Shown here: positions 54,985 through 64,000 of the stretch, one piece after another
Numbering within the stretch: the stretch's first letter is position 1
How the letters are laid out: each line of letters begins with the position of its first letter
Origin: Alkalicaulis satelles
GTDB taxonomy: Bacteria > Pseudomonadota > Alphaproteobacteria > Caulobacterales > Maricaulaceae
Direction of reading: 5' to 3'
Assembly (NCBI RefSeq): GCF_008630495.1
Contig: NZ_VWOJ01000001.1
Location: forward strand, 372,001-436,000
Length of the DNA: 64,000 nt
Made by a program: the position numbers and the translations under genes
Notes under the pieces: generated by a model
Databases searched by the model: none
Seen by the model: only the letters and a program-made list of their open reading frames with translations
Told to the model about the DNA's origin: nothing

Positions 54985-57030
54985 CTAGCGCCCTTCCCGG
55001 CGCCAGGCGCCCGCCAGCAGGCCCAGCATGAGCACCGCCAGCAACAGGCCCGGCGCCAGCGGCGTGCGCTCGGCGCTCATCACCACATAGGCCTCATTGC
55101 GCTGCAGCCCGGCCCAGTCCGGTCCGGCCTGGCGCGCGCCCGCACGGGTGCGCCGCCAATCAGGCAGATTGACGCCGGGTCCCAGCGTGAACACCCCGCC
55201 GCCGCTGGCGTCAGTGAGCATGGAGAGCCCTTCCGGGTCCGGGCGCAGATCGGCGAACTCGCGCGGATTGAGCGGTCCGGAAGCCGTGACGGCGGTGAGA
55301 TCGCCCGAGCGCAGGCGCACCAGGCCCTGTTCGCTGGCTTCGGTCGAAGCGGTGAAGCGCCCCGGCTCGGCCTCGCTCATCTCCAGCGTCTCGCTGGCGC
55401 CGGACGGCCATTCCACCTCCAGCGGCGGGGCGTCCTCGTCCAGCGTGGTGCGCGTGACCGAAAGCTGGCCGCCCGAGACGCTCGCTGTAAGACGCTCCTC
55501 GTCCAGTTCGGGCTCGCCCATCAGCCAGTGCGCCACGCGCCGGAACAGCTCGTCATGCGGGCCGCCGCCCTCATAGCCGCGCGCCCACAGCCAGGCCTGA
55601 TCGGAGAGCAGCACGGCGGCGCGCCCCTCTCCGGCCCGCGCCAGCGTCAGCAAGGGTGCGCCGTCCGGGCTTTCCAGAACGGTCTCGCCAGAGACCGCCC
55701 GCCCGCCAATGCGCCGGTGCCAGGGGCCCCAGTCGGCTTCCCCGCCCGCCATGGGCGCGGTGACCGGATGGCGCGCGCCAGCCTCGGAGATGCGCGGCGT
55801 GAAGCGGCCGGGAATGACATTGCCGTCGGGTGAAGCGGGCAACACGCCCGCCAGCGCTGTGCGCGCCAGGCTGTCGGGTCCGGCGAAGGGCGGCCCGGTG
55901 GTGACCAGCAAGGCGCCGCCATCCTCCACATAGCGCGCGATGTTCTCGAAATAGAGCGGGCGCAGAATGCCCCGGCGCCGGTAGCGGTCGAAGATCACCA
56001 GATCAAATTCATTGAGGCGCAGCTGGAACAGCTCGAACACCGGAAAGGCGATCAGGGCGAGCTCGTCAGCGGGCACCGAGTCGTCCCGGTCCAGCGGGCG
56101 CAGAATGGTGAAATGGACCAGATCCACGCTCGGATCGGACTTTAACAGATTGCGCCAGGCCCTTGCGCCATTATGGGGTTCTCCGGTGATCAGCAGCACG
56201 CGCAGCCGGTCGCGCACGCCGGTGACGCTCACCGCGGCGCGATTATTAATGAGGGTCAGCTCCTCTTCGCCGGGCTCGACTTCCAGCTGGACCACATTGG
56301 GGCCGCGATTGCGGATTTCGGCCTGCACCTGCACTTCGCGCCCGATGGCCACCCGGGCCTGTATCGGTTCGCCGCCATCTACTGACAGCGTCACCACCGC
56401 CGTGCCGCCGGGATCAGCCTCGTCCTCCACGCGCAGGGTGAAGGTCACCTGCTCACCCACCAGACCATAGCGGGGCGCCTCCGAGACGATCAGGCGCCGG
56501 TCGCGCGCGTCCGGATCACCGGTCATCAGATGATGCAAGGGCGCATTAAGGCCCAACACATCGCCATCGGACGGCGCGTCATGGACCTGGCCGTCCGAAG
56601 CGATGACCACGCCCGCCAGCCGTTCGCGCGGAATACCGGCGAGACCGCGCTGGATCACGTCCATCAGGCGGGTGCCGTCCGGCGCGCGCCCGCCCCTGAC
56701 CTCCACCATCTCCAGCGTGGCGTCGCGCTCGGAGAGATCGCGCACCGAATCCGCCACAGCCTCGGCGGCCCCGGCGCGCCCGTCCACATCCATGGAGGCG
56801 CTGTCATCGATCACCACCAGGGCGATATCGGTCAGCGGATCGCGCGCCTCGCGCACCAGGGCGGGGTTCAGAAGCGCAATCGCCAGACCCGCCGCCGCCA
56901 GCGCCCGCCACAGCCAGCCGCGCAAGCCCCGCGCCAGCGCCAGCGCGGCAGCCGCCACCGCAACAGCTGTCAGACCTGCGATGAGCGGGACCGGCAGGAG
57001 GGGCGAGAGGACGAGGCTGGCCGCGTCCAT
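54985..57030 (-). CDS. Membrane protein with VWA-like domain, MoxR-cluster partner
   Basis: The 681-residue protein has two or three N-terminal helices (LLPVPLIAGLTAVAVAAAAL and LWRALAAAGLAIALLNPAL), then a von Willebrand A-like region beginning ALVVIDDSASMDVDGRAGAA, where DDSAS resembles the MIDAS metal motif. A long beta-rich periplasmic part follows, with a glutamine-amidotransferase-like segment around 330-470 (VYFENIARYVEDGGALLVTT). A last helix (LAPGLLLAVLMLGLLAGAWR) is at the C-terminus. It is the final gene of the MoxR/DUF58/DUF4159 operon and shares one base with the upstream gene. Confidence 0.78.
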   Translation of the reverse strand: MDAASLVLSPLLPVPLIAGLTAVAVAAAALALARGLRGWLWRALAAAGLAIALLNPALVREARDPLTDIALVVIDDSASMDVDGRAGAAEAVADSVRDLSERDATLEMVEVRGGRAPDGTRLMDVIQRGLAGIPRERLAGVVIASDGQVHDAPSDGDVLGLNAPLHHLMTGDPDARDRRLIVSEAPRYGLVGEQVTFTLRVEDEADPGGTAVVTLSVDGGEPIQARVAIGREVQVQAEIRNRGPNVVQLEVEPGEEELTLINNRAAVSVTGVRDRLRVLLITGEPHNGARAWRNLLKSDPSVDLVHFTILRPLDRDDSVPADELALIAFPVFELFQLRLNEFDLVIFDRYRRRGILRPLYFENIARYVEDGGALLVTTGPPFAGPDSLARTALAGVLPASPDGNVIPGRFTPRISEAGARHPVTAPMAGGEADWGPWHRRIGGRAVSGETVLESPDGAPLLTLARAGEGRAAVLLSDQAWLWARGYEGGGPHDELFRRVAHWLMGEPELDEERLTASVSGGQLSVTRTTLDEDAPPLEVEWPSGASETLEMSEAEPGRFTASTEASEQGLVRLRSGDLTAVTASGPLNPREFADLRPDPEGLSMLTDASGGGVFTLGPGVNLPDWRRTRAGARQAGPDWAGLQRNEAYVVMSAERTPLAPGLLLAVLMLGLLAGAWRREGR

Positions 57031-59750
57031 CAGCGCCGCCCCAGACGTTGCAGGATGGCGGGCACGTGCACCTGATCTTCCTTGTAATTGCCGGTCAGGG
57101 CGTACATGGCCAGATTGACCCCGAAGCGGTTGGCCATCTCCCTCTGGCGCTCGCCGCCTTCAACCGGCGCCAGCGGGCGGCCCGCCTCATCCACCGCCCA
57201 GGCCGAGGCCCAGTCGGCCGAGCCGATGATCAGGCCCGATACGCCATCGCGGGCCGAGCCGTCGGGATTGGCCTCCACCCACACCTCCGAGCCCGCAAAA
57301 CGGCCGGGATAATCGCTCAGAAGATAGAAGGTCTTGCCCAGCACATGATCGCTGGGGATGCGCTGCAGGGGCGGCACGTTGAGGCGCTCCAGCGTGCGCA
57401 GGAGTCCCGGATGGGGCTGGCGGGAACTGGCCGCATCGCGCCCGTCGCGGGTGTCGAACACGATCATCCCGCCCGACTGGAGATAGGCGCTCACGCGCGC
57501 CGCCGCCGCTTCGGAAAGAGCCGGCGCGTCCGGCGTCAGCGGCCAGTAGACCAGCGGGAAGAACAGGATTTCATCGGTCTCGATATTCACGCCCGCCGGC
57601 GCGCCCGGCTCCACCGCGCTGCGCCGCCGGCTCTCTCGGGAAATCCCGGCAAGGCCCGCCCGGCTGATGGAATCAATGCGCGCATCGCCGGTCATGACAT
57701 AGGCGAAGCGCACTTCCAGCGCGTGTTCCGCGTCATCCGCCAGCGCCTCGCCCTGCATCGCCAGCCCGGCGGCCAGAAGCATCGCCGCGCCCGTGCTGGC
57801 GCTGCGCAAAGGCACGCGCGGCAGACGTCCCGACAGCGCCAGCGCGATCAGCACGTCGGCGGCCAGAATGATCAGCGCCAGCGCCAGCAGCACGCCGGTC
57901 AGGCGCCGCTCGCGCGCCTCGCCGCGCGTCTCATAGCTCGCCCCGGGCAGATCGCGCGCCAGGGGCGCCAGTTCATCGCCCGGCCGCATCACATTGAGCG
58001 CGGCGCTGGCCGCGCCGAGCGTATAAATCCCCGGCGGGGTGCGCGCGCCCGCACGCGCTTCGGTGAAGGCGTCCGCCGGGATGGGATCAGCATCGCCGCG
58101 CGCATCGGTCAGGGCGCCCGCCCCGTCCAGCATGCGCTCCAGCCGCCAGGCGCCGCCCTCGATGGAGGGCGTCTGCGCCTGCGCCCCGCCTGCCAGCGCC
58201 AGCACCCGCTCCAGCATGGCCGGGTAGAGCCCTGACAAAGGCAGGCTCGACCAGTCCGGCCCTGCGGTGACGTGAAACAGCACCAGCCAGCCATTGCCGC
58301 GCCGGTCGGCGGTGACCAGCGGCGTGCCATCTTCCAGCCGCGCCCAGACGCGCGCATCCAGCGCCGGACCGGGCTCGGCCAGCACCTGGCGCGTCACGCG
58401 CACCTCTTCAGACACCGAAAGCCCGGCAAACGGCGTGTCGTCCGCGAAGGCGGCCACGGGCTGGGGCGCGTCCCAGGCCATGGCGCCGCCAAACAGCCGT
58501 CCGCCCTCGCGCAAGGGCGCCGGGATCAGATCGCCGCCGCGCACCGCCATGCGCGGTCCGGCAAAGCGCACCACCAGCCCGCCCGCCTCCAGAAACGCAG
58601 CGATGCGCGGGTCCTGCGCATTGGCGGCGTCCACGATGACCAGACCTGCCGGTTCGGCTTCCAGCACCCGGTCGAGATCGCCGGTCACCAGTTCGGATAT
58701 GCCCGCCAGCGCCTGGCGCGCATAATGCAGATCAGAGAGCAGCGGCTGGCCGTCCTCGCCCCCGCCCTCGGCCTGCAGCAAGCCGATGCGCGGCCGGCGC
58801 CAGCGGTCGCCCATCACCTGCACGGCGCCCGCGGAGGCTTCGCCGTCAATCACCACCCGGGTGATGCGGTTGCGCATGTCCAGCGGCAGGCGCGCCTCGG
58901 CCCGCACTGCGCTGGCGCCCGCCGCGAAAACGGCCTGCGCGCGCGCCAGCGCCCGCCCGTCAGCGCCCAGCGCGGTGACGGACACTGGCAGCTCGCCGCG
59001 GCTGTCAGCGCGCCGGATCACGGCGGCGAAGCCGTCCGGCTCGGCCTCGATGGCGGCCAGGCCCAGCGCGCCGGTCCCCGGCTGGGGCGTCACCACGCGC
59101 ACGGGCCCGTGCTGATAGGCGGCGCGGCTCAAAGCCCGGTCGCCCTCCCCGCCCGACACGCCGTCGGATATCCACAGGGTTTCAAGCCGGGCAGGCGCGC
59201 CCGATTGCTCCAGCGCCGCGCTGACGCGTTCGGCCGCTTCGGCCCGGTCCGGCGCCCAGGCGCGCGGCTGATGGGCGTCCAGACGGCTCAGCGCCTCGCG
59301 CGCATCGCCAAAGCGCGGCGCATCAACCGGGCGCGGCGACGGTGCGGTGAAGATCAGCGCCGCCGGGCGGCCATCGGCCCGCGCGCCCTCCAGCCTTGAG
59401 CGCGCCTCGGCCTGCACCGACGGCCAGGCCGCCGCCGAGGTCCAGCCGTCATCAATGATCACAAGCAGCGGCTCATCGCCGCCTGCGCCCGTATCGGGCT
59501 GCCAGACCGGGCGCGCCAGCGCCAGGATGATGATGGCGGCCAGAAACAGGCGCAGCGCCACCAGCCACCAGGGCGTGGTCTGCGGGCTTTCCGGCGTGCG
59601 CGCCAGACGCTGCAATAGGCGGATGGGCGCAAACACCACCGAACGCGGCGCAGGCGGCGTGGCGCGCAAGAGCATCCATAGCAGAGGCAGCGCGATCAGC
59701 GCGGACAGCGCCCAGGGCGCAGCAAAGGCGAGTGGTCCCAGAGAAATCAT
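57030..59750 (-). CDS. BatA-type / DUF4159 membrane protein
   Basis: The 906-residue protein starts with a BatA-like double helix (PLAFAAPWALSALIALPLLW, then PRSVVFAPIRLLQRLART). A second helix pair sits near residues 60-80, followed by an extracytoplasmic VWA-like part with VIIDDGWTSAA. Helices at about 615-690 (LLALALIILAADVLIALALS) precede the C-terminal DUF4159 domain (about 700-906; FAYVMTGDARIDSISRAGLA and VFDTRDGRDAAS). It is coupled by overlaps to both neighbours. The cluster is widespread in alphaproteobacteria, probably for an envelope chaperone-like process, but has no proven function. Confidence 0.85.
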   Translation of the reverse strand: MISLGPLAFAAPWALSALIALPLLWMLLRATPPAPRSVVFAPIRLLQRLARTPESPQTTPWWLVALRLFLAAIIILALARPVWQPDTGAGGDEPLLVIIDDGWTSAAAWPSVQAEARSRLEGARADGRPAALIFTAPSPRPVDAPRFGDAREALSRLDAHQPRAWAPDRAEAAERVSAALEQSGAPARLETLWISDGVSGGEGDRALSRAAYQHGPVRVVTPQPGTGALGLAAIEAEPDGFAAVIRRADSRGELPVSVTALGADGRALARAQAVFAAGASAVRAEARLPLDMRNRITRVVIDGEASAGAVQVMGDRWRRPRIGLLQAEGGGEDGQPLLSDLHYARQALAGISELVTGDLDRVLEAEPAGLVIVDAANAQDPRIAAFLEAGGLVVRFAGPRMAVRGGDLIPAPLREGGRLFGGAMAWDAPQPVAAFADDTPFAGLSVSEEVRVTRQVLAEPGPALDARVWARLEDGTPLVTADRRGNGWLVLFHVTAGPDWSSLPLSGLYPAMLERVLALAGGAQAQTPSIEGGAWRLERMLDGAGALTDARGDADPIPADAFTEARAGARTPPGIYTLGAASAALNVMRPGDELAPLARDLPGASYETRGEARERRLTGVLLALALIILAADVLIALALSGRLPRVPLRSASTGAAMLLAAGLAMQGEALADDAEHALEVRFAYVMTGDARIDSISRAGLAGISRESRRRSAVEPGAPAGVNIETDEILFFPLVYWPLTPDAPALSEAAAARVSAYLQSGGMIVFDTRDGRDAASSRQPHPGLLRTLERLNVPPLQRIPSDHVLGKTFYLLSDYPGRFAGSEVWVEANPDGSARDGVSGLIIGSADWASAWAVDEAGRPLAPVEGGERQREMANRFGVNLAMYALTGNYKEDQVHVPAILQRLGRR

Positions 59751-60634
59751 GATCGCTCCGGATCCAGAGCCTGATAGAGCGCCATCACCGCCGCGCCCGC
59801 AGGGCGGTCGGTGCGGTGGGTGATGAGGCGCCAGCCCGCGCGCCGGGCGAGATCGCGCAGCGCCTCGCCATGCTCAGCCCACAGCCGGGCATAGCCCTCG
59901 CGCGCCGATTCCGCCTTGCCGAACAAGAGTGTGTCGCCCCCGCCCGCGGTTTCAAACCGGGTGCGGCCCTGGAAGGGGAAGGCCTCTTCGGACGGATCGA
60001 CCAGCCGCAGCAAGACCCCGCGCGCGCCCGATGCCGCCAGTGCGGAGAGCCGCTGCGCCCAGGTCTCGGGCGGATCGAGGAAATCGCTGGCCAGTACAAG
60101 CCGCGCATGGCGCGGCAGATCAGGCGCCTCAACGCTGGAGACCGAGCCCGGACCGTCAGCCAGGGCGCGCGCCGTGATTTCAAGCCCGGCCCGGCCGCCC
60201 CGCGCCCGGCCTGTCTCGCCCAGCGCCGCCACCCGTTCGCCGCCGCGCACCAGCAGGCTGGCCGCCGCCATCAGGCACACCGCACCGCGATCCTGTTTGG
60301 TGGGCAGGCCCGCACTGCCCGCCGACATGCCCGGCGAGCCGTCGCGCCAGAGATAGATGGCGTTGGCCGCCTCCCATTCGGTCTCGCGCACGAACAGATG
60401 GTCGCCCCGCGCCGAGCGGCGCCAGTCCACGGCTCTGGCGCCATCCTCGGCGCGGTGACGGCGGTATTCCCAGAAGGTTTCGCCCGATCCGGCCTGACGC
60501 CGGCCATGGGCGCCCAGCGCCACGCTGGACGCAATGCGTTCAGCCTCGGCCAGCAGTGCGGGAAAACGTGACGCGGCCCGCTCCGCTTCGCGGCGGAGCC
60601 TGTCGGGTCGCGAGGGGGCGCGGGTCGGGGCCAT
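59747..60634 (-). CDS. DUF58-domain protein
   Basis: The 295-residue protein belongs to the DUF58 family, always found with MoxR ATPases. Key segments are HGRRQAGSGETFWEYRRHRA, then ARAVDWRRSARGDHLFVRET (the DWR motif of the family) and a VWA-like tail with RLVLASDFLDPPETWAQRLS. It has no membrane segment. Its 3' end overlaps the DUF4159 gene by 4 bp, and moxR lies 27 bp downstream in transcription order reversed, that is, upstream on the minus strand. Confidence 0.88.
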   Translation of the reverse strand: MAPTRAPSRPDRLRREAERAASRFPALLAEAERIASSVALGAHGRRQAGSGETFWEYRRHRAEDGARAVDWRRSARGDHLFVRETEWEAANAIYLWRDGSPGMSAGSAGLPTKQDRGAVCLMAAASLLVRGGERVAALGETGRARGGRAGLEITARALADGPGSVSSVEAPDLPRHARLVLASDFLDPPETWAQRLSALAASGARGVLLRLVDPSEEAFPFQGRTRFETAGGGDTLLFGKAESAREGYARLWAEHGEALRDLARRAGWRLITHRTDRPAGAAVMALYQALDPERS

Positions 60635-60661
60635 GGAGGCGATGGGCTATCCTTATGGCGT

Positions 60662-61660
<999 letters not shown>

Positions 61661-61717
61661 GACCCTAAATCCTTCAGAGCAAGACCTTGAGGCCAAACAT
61701 GGCCGCAGCCTGCCGAG

Positions 61718-62308
61718 GTGTCCATGGCCACGCCTGACCATGACCAAGATGCAATGCAGTCGCTGATGAAGGCGGCCGAGGCCGCTGGCGGCGCGAAAGG
61801 CTATCCGCCCGTAGAGCGCTGGGAGCCGGAATATTGCGGCGAGATGGACATGGTGATCCGCCGCGATGGCAGCTGGTGGCATGAGGGCACGCGCATCGGG
61901 CGCGAGCGCCTGGTGCGCCTGTTCGCGCGCATATTGCGCAAGGATGAGGACGGCGAGACCTATCTGGTCACGCCCGTTGAGAAGATCCGCATCGAGGTGG
62001 AGGCCGCGCCCTTCATCGCCGTGCGCGTCGATCACGAGGGCGAAGGCCGCGATCAGAAACTCGCCTTTCTGACCAATATGGACGACGCCGTGCCCGCCGG
62101 CCCCGATCATCCCATCCGGGTCGAAACCGGCCCGGACGGGGAGCCCGAGCCCTTTGTGCGGGTACGCGGGCGGCTGGACGCGCTGATCACGCGCGCCGCC
62201 TTCTATGATCTGGCCGCCCTGGCCGTACCCGGCCAGGATGATCAGGGCCGCAAGGTGATGGGCGTGTGGAGCCGGGGCGTTTTCTTTCCGCTGGGGCCGG
62301 CCCCGTGA
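61718..62308 (+). CDS. DUF1285-domain protein
   Basis: The start may be GTG at 61718 or ATG at 61724. The 196-residue protein has the DUF1285 pattern: YPPVERWEPEYCGEMDMVIR, then GSWWHEGTRIGRERLVRLFA, YLVTPVEKIRIEVEAAPFIA and the C-terminal GVWSRGVFFPLGP. It has no signal peptide or catalytic motif I recognise. It is divergent from moxR and is the first gene of a plus-strand run: its stop overlaps the start of the NUDIX gene by 4 bp (GTGA). Confidence 0.88.
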   Translation: MSMATPDHDQDAMQSLMKAAEAAGGAKGYPPVERWEPEYCGEMDMVIRRDGSWWHEGTRIGRERLVRLFARILRKDEDGETYLVTPVEKIRIEVEAAPFIAVRVDHEGEGRDQKLAFLTNMDDAVPAGPDHPIRVETGPDGEPEPFVRVRGRLDALITRAAFYDLAALAVPGQDDQGRKVMGVWSRGVFFPLGPAP

Positions 62309-62979
62309 GCGCGAAGCCTGCGCCGGGCGCAGACGCCATACTCGCCCGGCTGACGCGCGTGCTCGATCCGGTGGATGCGCGGGTCAGTGCGCCGCACTAT
62401 GGCGATGGCGATCTCAACGGCGCGCCCTCGCCCACGGGCCGCAAGCTGCGCCCGGCGGCCGTGCTGGCGCTGCTGGTGCGCGAGGAGGATGTTTTGCGCA
62501 TCCTGTTCACCCGCCGCGCCGATCACCTTCAGGCCCATGCCGGACAGGTCAGCTTTCCCGGCGGGAGCCAGCTGGCGGGCATGGAAAGCCTGGCCGAATG
62601 CGCACTTCGTGAAACACATGAGGAAATCGGTTTAGCGCCATCGAATATTTCACTTATCGGTCGGTGGGAAAGCTATGAAACCGTGACCGGGTTTGAGGTG
62701 ACGCCGTTTCTGGGCGTGGCCGAGGCCGGGTTCACCCTGACGCCTGATCCCGGCGAGGTGGCCGAGGTGTTCGAGACGCCCTTCGATTTCCTGATGAATC
62801 CGGCTAACCACCGGCTGGAAGAGCGTGAATTCCGGGGCATGCTGCGGCGCTATTACGCCATGCCCTGGCAGGGACGCTATATATGGGGCGCCACGGCGGG
62901 CATGCTGCGCGCCCTGTCGCGGCGCTATGCCGAGGGCCGCCCGGGCGGTCTGCAATTCGCGGGGAAGGCTGCACGATGA
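62305..62979 (+). CDS. NUDIX CoA pyrophosphatase
   Basis: The start is GTG at 62305, overlapping the DUF1285 stop. The 224-residue protein has the UPF0035/CoA pyrophosphatase region HAGQVSFPGGSQLAGMESLA, followed by the NUDIX box end ECALRETHEEIGL (REThEExG). The upstream RKLRPAAVLALLVREEDVLR and ILFTRRADHLQ are typical of the YeaB-like family that cleaves CoA or its derivatives. The order DUF1285-NUDIX-DUF6111-CCA enzyme is conserved in alphaproteobacteria as far as I recall. Confidence 0.92.
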   Translation: MSAKPAPGADAILARLTRVLDPVDARVSAPHYGDGDLNGAPSPTGRKLRPAAVLALLVREEDVLRILFTRRADHLQAHAGQVSFPGGSQLAGMESLAECALRETHEEIGLAPSNISLIGRWESYETVTGFEVTPFLGVAEAGFTLTPDPGEVAEVFETPFDFLMNPANHRLEEREFRGMLRRYYAMPWQGRYIWGATAGMLRALSRRYAEGRPGGLQFAGKAAR

Positions 62980-63299
62980 TCCGCATGATCCTGATCACGG
63001 CCCTGGCCTTCATTGTGCCCTTTATCGTGTGGCAGATCGCGGCCCGTGCTCGCGGTTTCGAGGGCCGCGCGCCGCTGGGCTGGCTATCGGCGGCGGGCGC
63101 GGTGACGGCGCTGTTGACCCTGACCATACTGGCGATGACCACCGGCGGCAGCGCTGATCGCGGCGAGGGCCACGCGCCGCCGCGCATCGAGCGCTCCCCC
63201 ACCCCGCCGGGCCATCTCGGCCCGCGCGTGCGCGAGCCAGAGCCCGAAGAGCCGTCTGAGCCTGAAGAGCCGTCTGATTCTGACGATCCCGGCGGCTAG
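62976..63299 (+). CDS. DUF6111-like small membrane protein
   Basis: The start at 62976 overlaps the NUDIX stop by 4 bp. The 107-residue protein has two hydrophobic helices (ILITALAFIVPFIVWQIAAR and WLSAAGAVTALLTLTILAM) and a C-terminal tail of about 45 residues that is proline- and acid-rich, with the repeat EPEEPSEPEEPSDSDDP. Function unknown; it is usually placed between a NUDIX hydrolase and the CCA-adding enzyme. Confidence 0.85.
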   Translation: MIRMILITALAFIVPFIVWQIAARARGFEGRAPLGWLSAAGAVTALLTLTILAMTTGGSADRGEGHAPPRIERSPTPPGHLGPRVREPEPEEPSEPEEPSDSDDPGG

Positions 63300-63308
63300 G
63301 AGCGGGTC

Positions 63309-64000
63309 ATGAGCAAGGCCCGTCTCGATCCCCGGACACATGACTGGCTCCAGACCGGCCCGGCCAGCGTGGTGATGGAGGCGATCAGTCCGGGCGCAAG
63401 CGACCGGGCGCGTTTCGTCGGCGGCTGCGTGCGCGACGCGCTGCGCGGCGAGCCGGTCGGCGATATCGACATCGCCACACAGCTCGCCCCGGACGCGGTC
63501 ACGGCTGCGCTGGAGGCCGCCGGAATCAAGGCGGTCCCCACCGGGATCGAGCACGGCACGGTGACAGCGGTCGTCAATAGCCAGCCGGTGGAGATCACCA
63601 GCCTGCGCCGGGATGTGTCCACGGACGGGCGCCGGGCGGTGGTGGCGTTTACGCAAGACTGGGCCGAAGACGCATCCAGGCGCGATTTCACCCTGAACGC
63701 TGTCTACGCCCGGCGGGACGGCAGCCTCTTTGATCCCTTCGACGGCGCCGCCGCCGCCCAGGCGGGCCGCGTGGTGTTTATCGGCCAGGCGCAAGCGCGC
63801 ATCGAAGAGGATTATCTGCGCATCCTGCGCTTTTACCGCTTCAGCGCCTGGATGGCTCAGGGCCTTGACCCGATAGGGCGCAAGGCGTGCGAGGCGCTGG
63901 CGCCCAAGCTGGCCTCCCTCTCGGCCGAACGGGTCTGGAAAGAGCTCAAACGCCTGCTCTCGGCGCCCGATCCGGGGGCTGTCATTGAAGCGATGCACAA
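63309..64000 (+). CDS. cca: CCA tRNA nucleotidyltransferase, N-terminal part
   Basis: The gene starts at the ATG at 63309 (TAGGAG at 63297-63302) and runs past the window end; 230 residues are visible. The protein adds or repairs the CCA end of tRNA. The class II nucleotidyltransferase motifs are seen: ARFVGGCVRDALRGEPVGDI, the DxD metal site in GDIDIATQLAP (about 55-60), TGIEHGTVTAVV, DWAEDASRRDFTLNAVYARR and the ERVWKELKRLL of the head domain. The C-terminal part lies outside the window. Confidence 0.93.
   Translation, partial: MSKARLDPRTHDWLQTGPASVVMEAISPGASDRARFVGGCVRDALRGEPVGDIDIATQLAPDAVTAALEAAGIKAVPTGIEHGTVTAVVNSQPVEITSLRRDVSTDGRRAVVAFTQDWAEDASRRDFTLNAVYARRDGSLFDPFDGAAAAQAGRVVFIGQAQARIEEDYLRILRFYRFSAWMAQGLDPIGRKACEALAPKLASLSAERVWKELKRLLSAPDPGAVIEAMH

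Noticed and set aside
63084-63998. 304-residue minus-strand frame opposite the CCA enzyme
   Set aside because: The plus strand encodes an unmistakable CCA nucleotidyltransferase that runs out of the window.

Overview
The window is about 64 kb of GC-rich chromosome from an alphaproteobacterium. The signs are the dusB-ntrB-ntrC-ntrY-ntrX block, an ispDF fusion, the hfq-hflX pair, a YerC-type TrpR relative joined to the his genes, and a MoxR/DUF58/DUF4159 cluster. Gene style and content fit a marine stalked-type lineage (Maricaulales or Caulobacterales), but the genus cannot be fixed from the sequence alone. Almost everything is densely packed housekeeping DNA with many 4-bp start/stop overlaps. 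I see no prophage, insertion sequence, CRISPR array or rRNA. One tRNA-Ser and the SRP RNA are present.

Layout. 1-1.3 kb: the end of an M42 peptidase of the NAGGN osmoprotectant type and an EAL phosphodiesterase. 1.4-7.7 kb: a histidine operon (yerC-like, hisG, hisD, a hisB with an unusual extra N-terminal half, hisH, hisA, hisF, hisIE). 7.9-12.3 kb: an accessory stretch with a small membrane protein, a MarR regulator divergent from DUF1801/DUF1428/SRPBCC genes, two exported proteins, a broken AraC regulator and an orphan antitoxin-like gene. 12.3-17.4 kb (minus strand): an MBL hydrolase, tatD, holB, tmk, a D,D-carboxypeptidase and rlpA. 17.6-19.1 kb: an exported thiaminase I with a lectin-like C-terminus. 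19.2-31.98 kb: tRNA-Ser, mazG, then a long minus-strand run reading dusB-ntrB-ntrC-ntrY-ntrX-trkA-trkH followed by hfq-hflX. 32-37.2 kb: ispDF and cinA, convergent with mfd.

37.3-42.3 kb: a small unknown gene, two paralogous outer-membrane barrel proteins each ending in a near-identical terminator, nudC, a membrane-anchored cytochrome c with an acidic tail, prmA and an unknown. 42.5-45.4 kb: SRP RNA, dnaX and ybaB (recR does not follow), then a DUF4345-like membrane protein. 45.4-54.9 kb: three exported amidohydrolases, a ThDP enzyme, a 0.9-kb block of hairpin repeats, eno and an APH-like phosphotransferase. 55-61.7 kb: the MoxR/DUF58/DUF4159/VWA-like cluster. 61.7-64 kb: DUF1285, a NUDIX CoA pyrophosphatase, DUF6111 and the start of the CCA-adding enzyme, cut by the window edge.

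The most interesting items are the thiaminase I fused to an apparent mannan-binding (MVL-type) domain, the hisB fusion whose N-terminal half lies where hisC usually sits and may be a decayed HisC, a pair of matching TTGATATCAA palindromes bracketing the MarR-linked genes, NtrC and NtrX proteins that both lack the sigma-54 contact loop, and an amidohydrolase that has lost its first metal-binding motif. All functional calls are from reading the sequence; no database search was run.
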